64,000 nt of DNA. Origin: an uncultured Alphaproteobacteria bacterium. Its GTDB lineage: Bacteria > Pseudomonadota > Alphaproteobacteria > Rhizobiales > Rhizobiaceae. The stretch spans positions 124,001 to 188,000 of the forward strand of contig CAKMZB010000006.1 of NCBI GenBank assembly GCA_929200315.1, given 5' to 3'. Made by a program: the position numbers and the translations under genes. Each line of letters starts with the position of its first letter. Within the stretch, counting starts at the first letter, position 1. This document shows positions 63,840 through 64,000 of the stretch, in pieces. Under the pieces are notes generated by a model. That model did no database searches. It had not been told where the DNA came from and saw nothing but the letters and a program-made list of their open reading frames with translations.

Positions 63840-64000
63840 ATGGCCTTACTTCCCATCGTTCACGTTCCGGACCCCGTTTTACGCCGCGTTTCAAAGCCCG
63901 TGGAGCGGGTGGATGACGAGCTAAAAAAGTTCATCGAAAACATGCTTGAGACCATGTATGAGGCTCCCGGAATCGGCCTGGCCGCCGTGCAGGTGGGGGA
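63840..64000 (+). CDS. def: Peptide deformylase (3' partial)
   Basis: The frame starts at ATG with [20 protein letters not shown] and runs off the right edge after 53 codons. Motif [11 protein letters not shown], is complete; motifs II (EGCLS) and III (HEXDH) lie outside. It removes the formyl group from new proteins using a metal ion. The ribosome binding site is weak. Confidence 0.92.
   Translation, partial: MALLPIVHVPDPVLRRVSKPVERVDDELKKFIENMLETMYEAPGIGLAAVQVG

Noticed and set aside
1-64000. tRNA, CRISPR, insertion sequence, prophage or replication origin
   Set aside because: Gaps between genes are short and were read on both strands; no tRNA fold, direct-repeat array, transposase, integrase or iteron cluster was seen.

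Overview
The window is a gene-dense chromosomal segment of an alphaproteobacterium, most likely of the Hyphomicrobiales (Rhizobiales) type. Supporting signs are the cell-cycle regulator GcrA, a SAM-II riboswitch in front of metA, an alphaproteobacterial small SRP RNA upstream of dnaX, MnmC split into two adjacent genes, a Yej-type peptide importer, and the ubiE-ubiB-coaBC order. No rRNA, tRNA, CRISPR array, insertion sequence or prophage gene was recognised. Both edges cut a gene: an ABC-type protein at the left and peptide deformylase (def) at the right.

Layout. 1-6.3 kb (+): a compact five-gene set made of an ABC exporter-like protein with a wrecked nucleotide-binding domain, a stand-alone cyclic-nucleotide-binding protein, a metallo-beta-lactamase-fold hydrolase, a membrane class III nucleotidyl cyclase and an exported pentapeptide-repeat protein. 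This looks like a self-contained cyclic-nucleotide circuit (maker, possible breaker, receptor, membrane effector) and is the most interesting part of the window. 6.4-9.7 kb (-): a MoxR ATPase and a CoxE-like VWA protein with riboswitch-controlled metA between them. 9.7-16.8 kb: a peptidoglycan-binding protein, an RlpA-like protein, a second nucleotidyl cyclase, cmk-rpsA with a structured rpsA leader, a Tat-exported PhoX phosphatase and a small secreted basic protein. 16.9-21 kb: ubiE-ubiB-coaBC and an SMR transporter. 20.9-26.1 kb (-): HlyIII, gpmA, dapB, an MsbA-like exporter and glk. 26.2-31.9 kb: an orphan BMP-type binding protein with a hairpin-rich leader, a GST, a CoxG-like protein, and a coupled rRNA methyltransferase-TrmH-lspA-acuI operon. 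31.9-39.1 kb: argD-argF, gcrA, ppk2, a Pro/Ala-rich membrane protein and a nitronate monooxygenase.

39.1-40.5 kb holds a single AT-richer ParB-like gene that looks recently acquired. 40.5-44.3 kb (-): an SMP-30-like lactonase, an FAD monooxygenase, and pheA-kdsB. 44.5-53.9 kb (+): a membrane cytochrome c, then a Yej operon with two tandem substrate-binding proteins (one Sec, one apparently Tat) and a CDF metal transporter inserted between yejE and yejF, followed by a ghrA-like gene. 55-64 kb: ybaB, dnaX and the SRP RNA (-), a HIT protein and nudC (+), the split mnmC pair (-), sppA, ihfB and a LapA-domain gene (+), rmuC (-) and the start of def (+).

Most of the window is housekeeping: ubiquinone, CoA, lysine, arginine, phenylalanine, methionine and KDO biosynthesis, translation, and replication. 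Many neighbours overlap by 1-4 bases with ATGA, GTGA or TTGA junctions, which points to translational coupling. Several starts were moved downstream of the longest possible ORF on the basis of ribosome binding sites, signal peptides or family start positions. All functions are read from sequence motifs only; no database search was possible.
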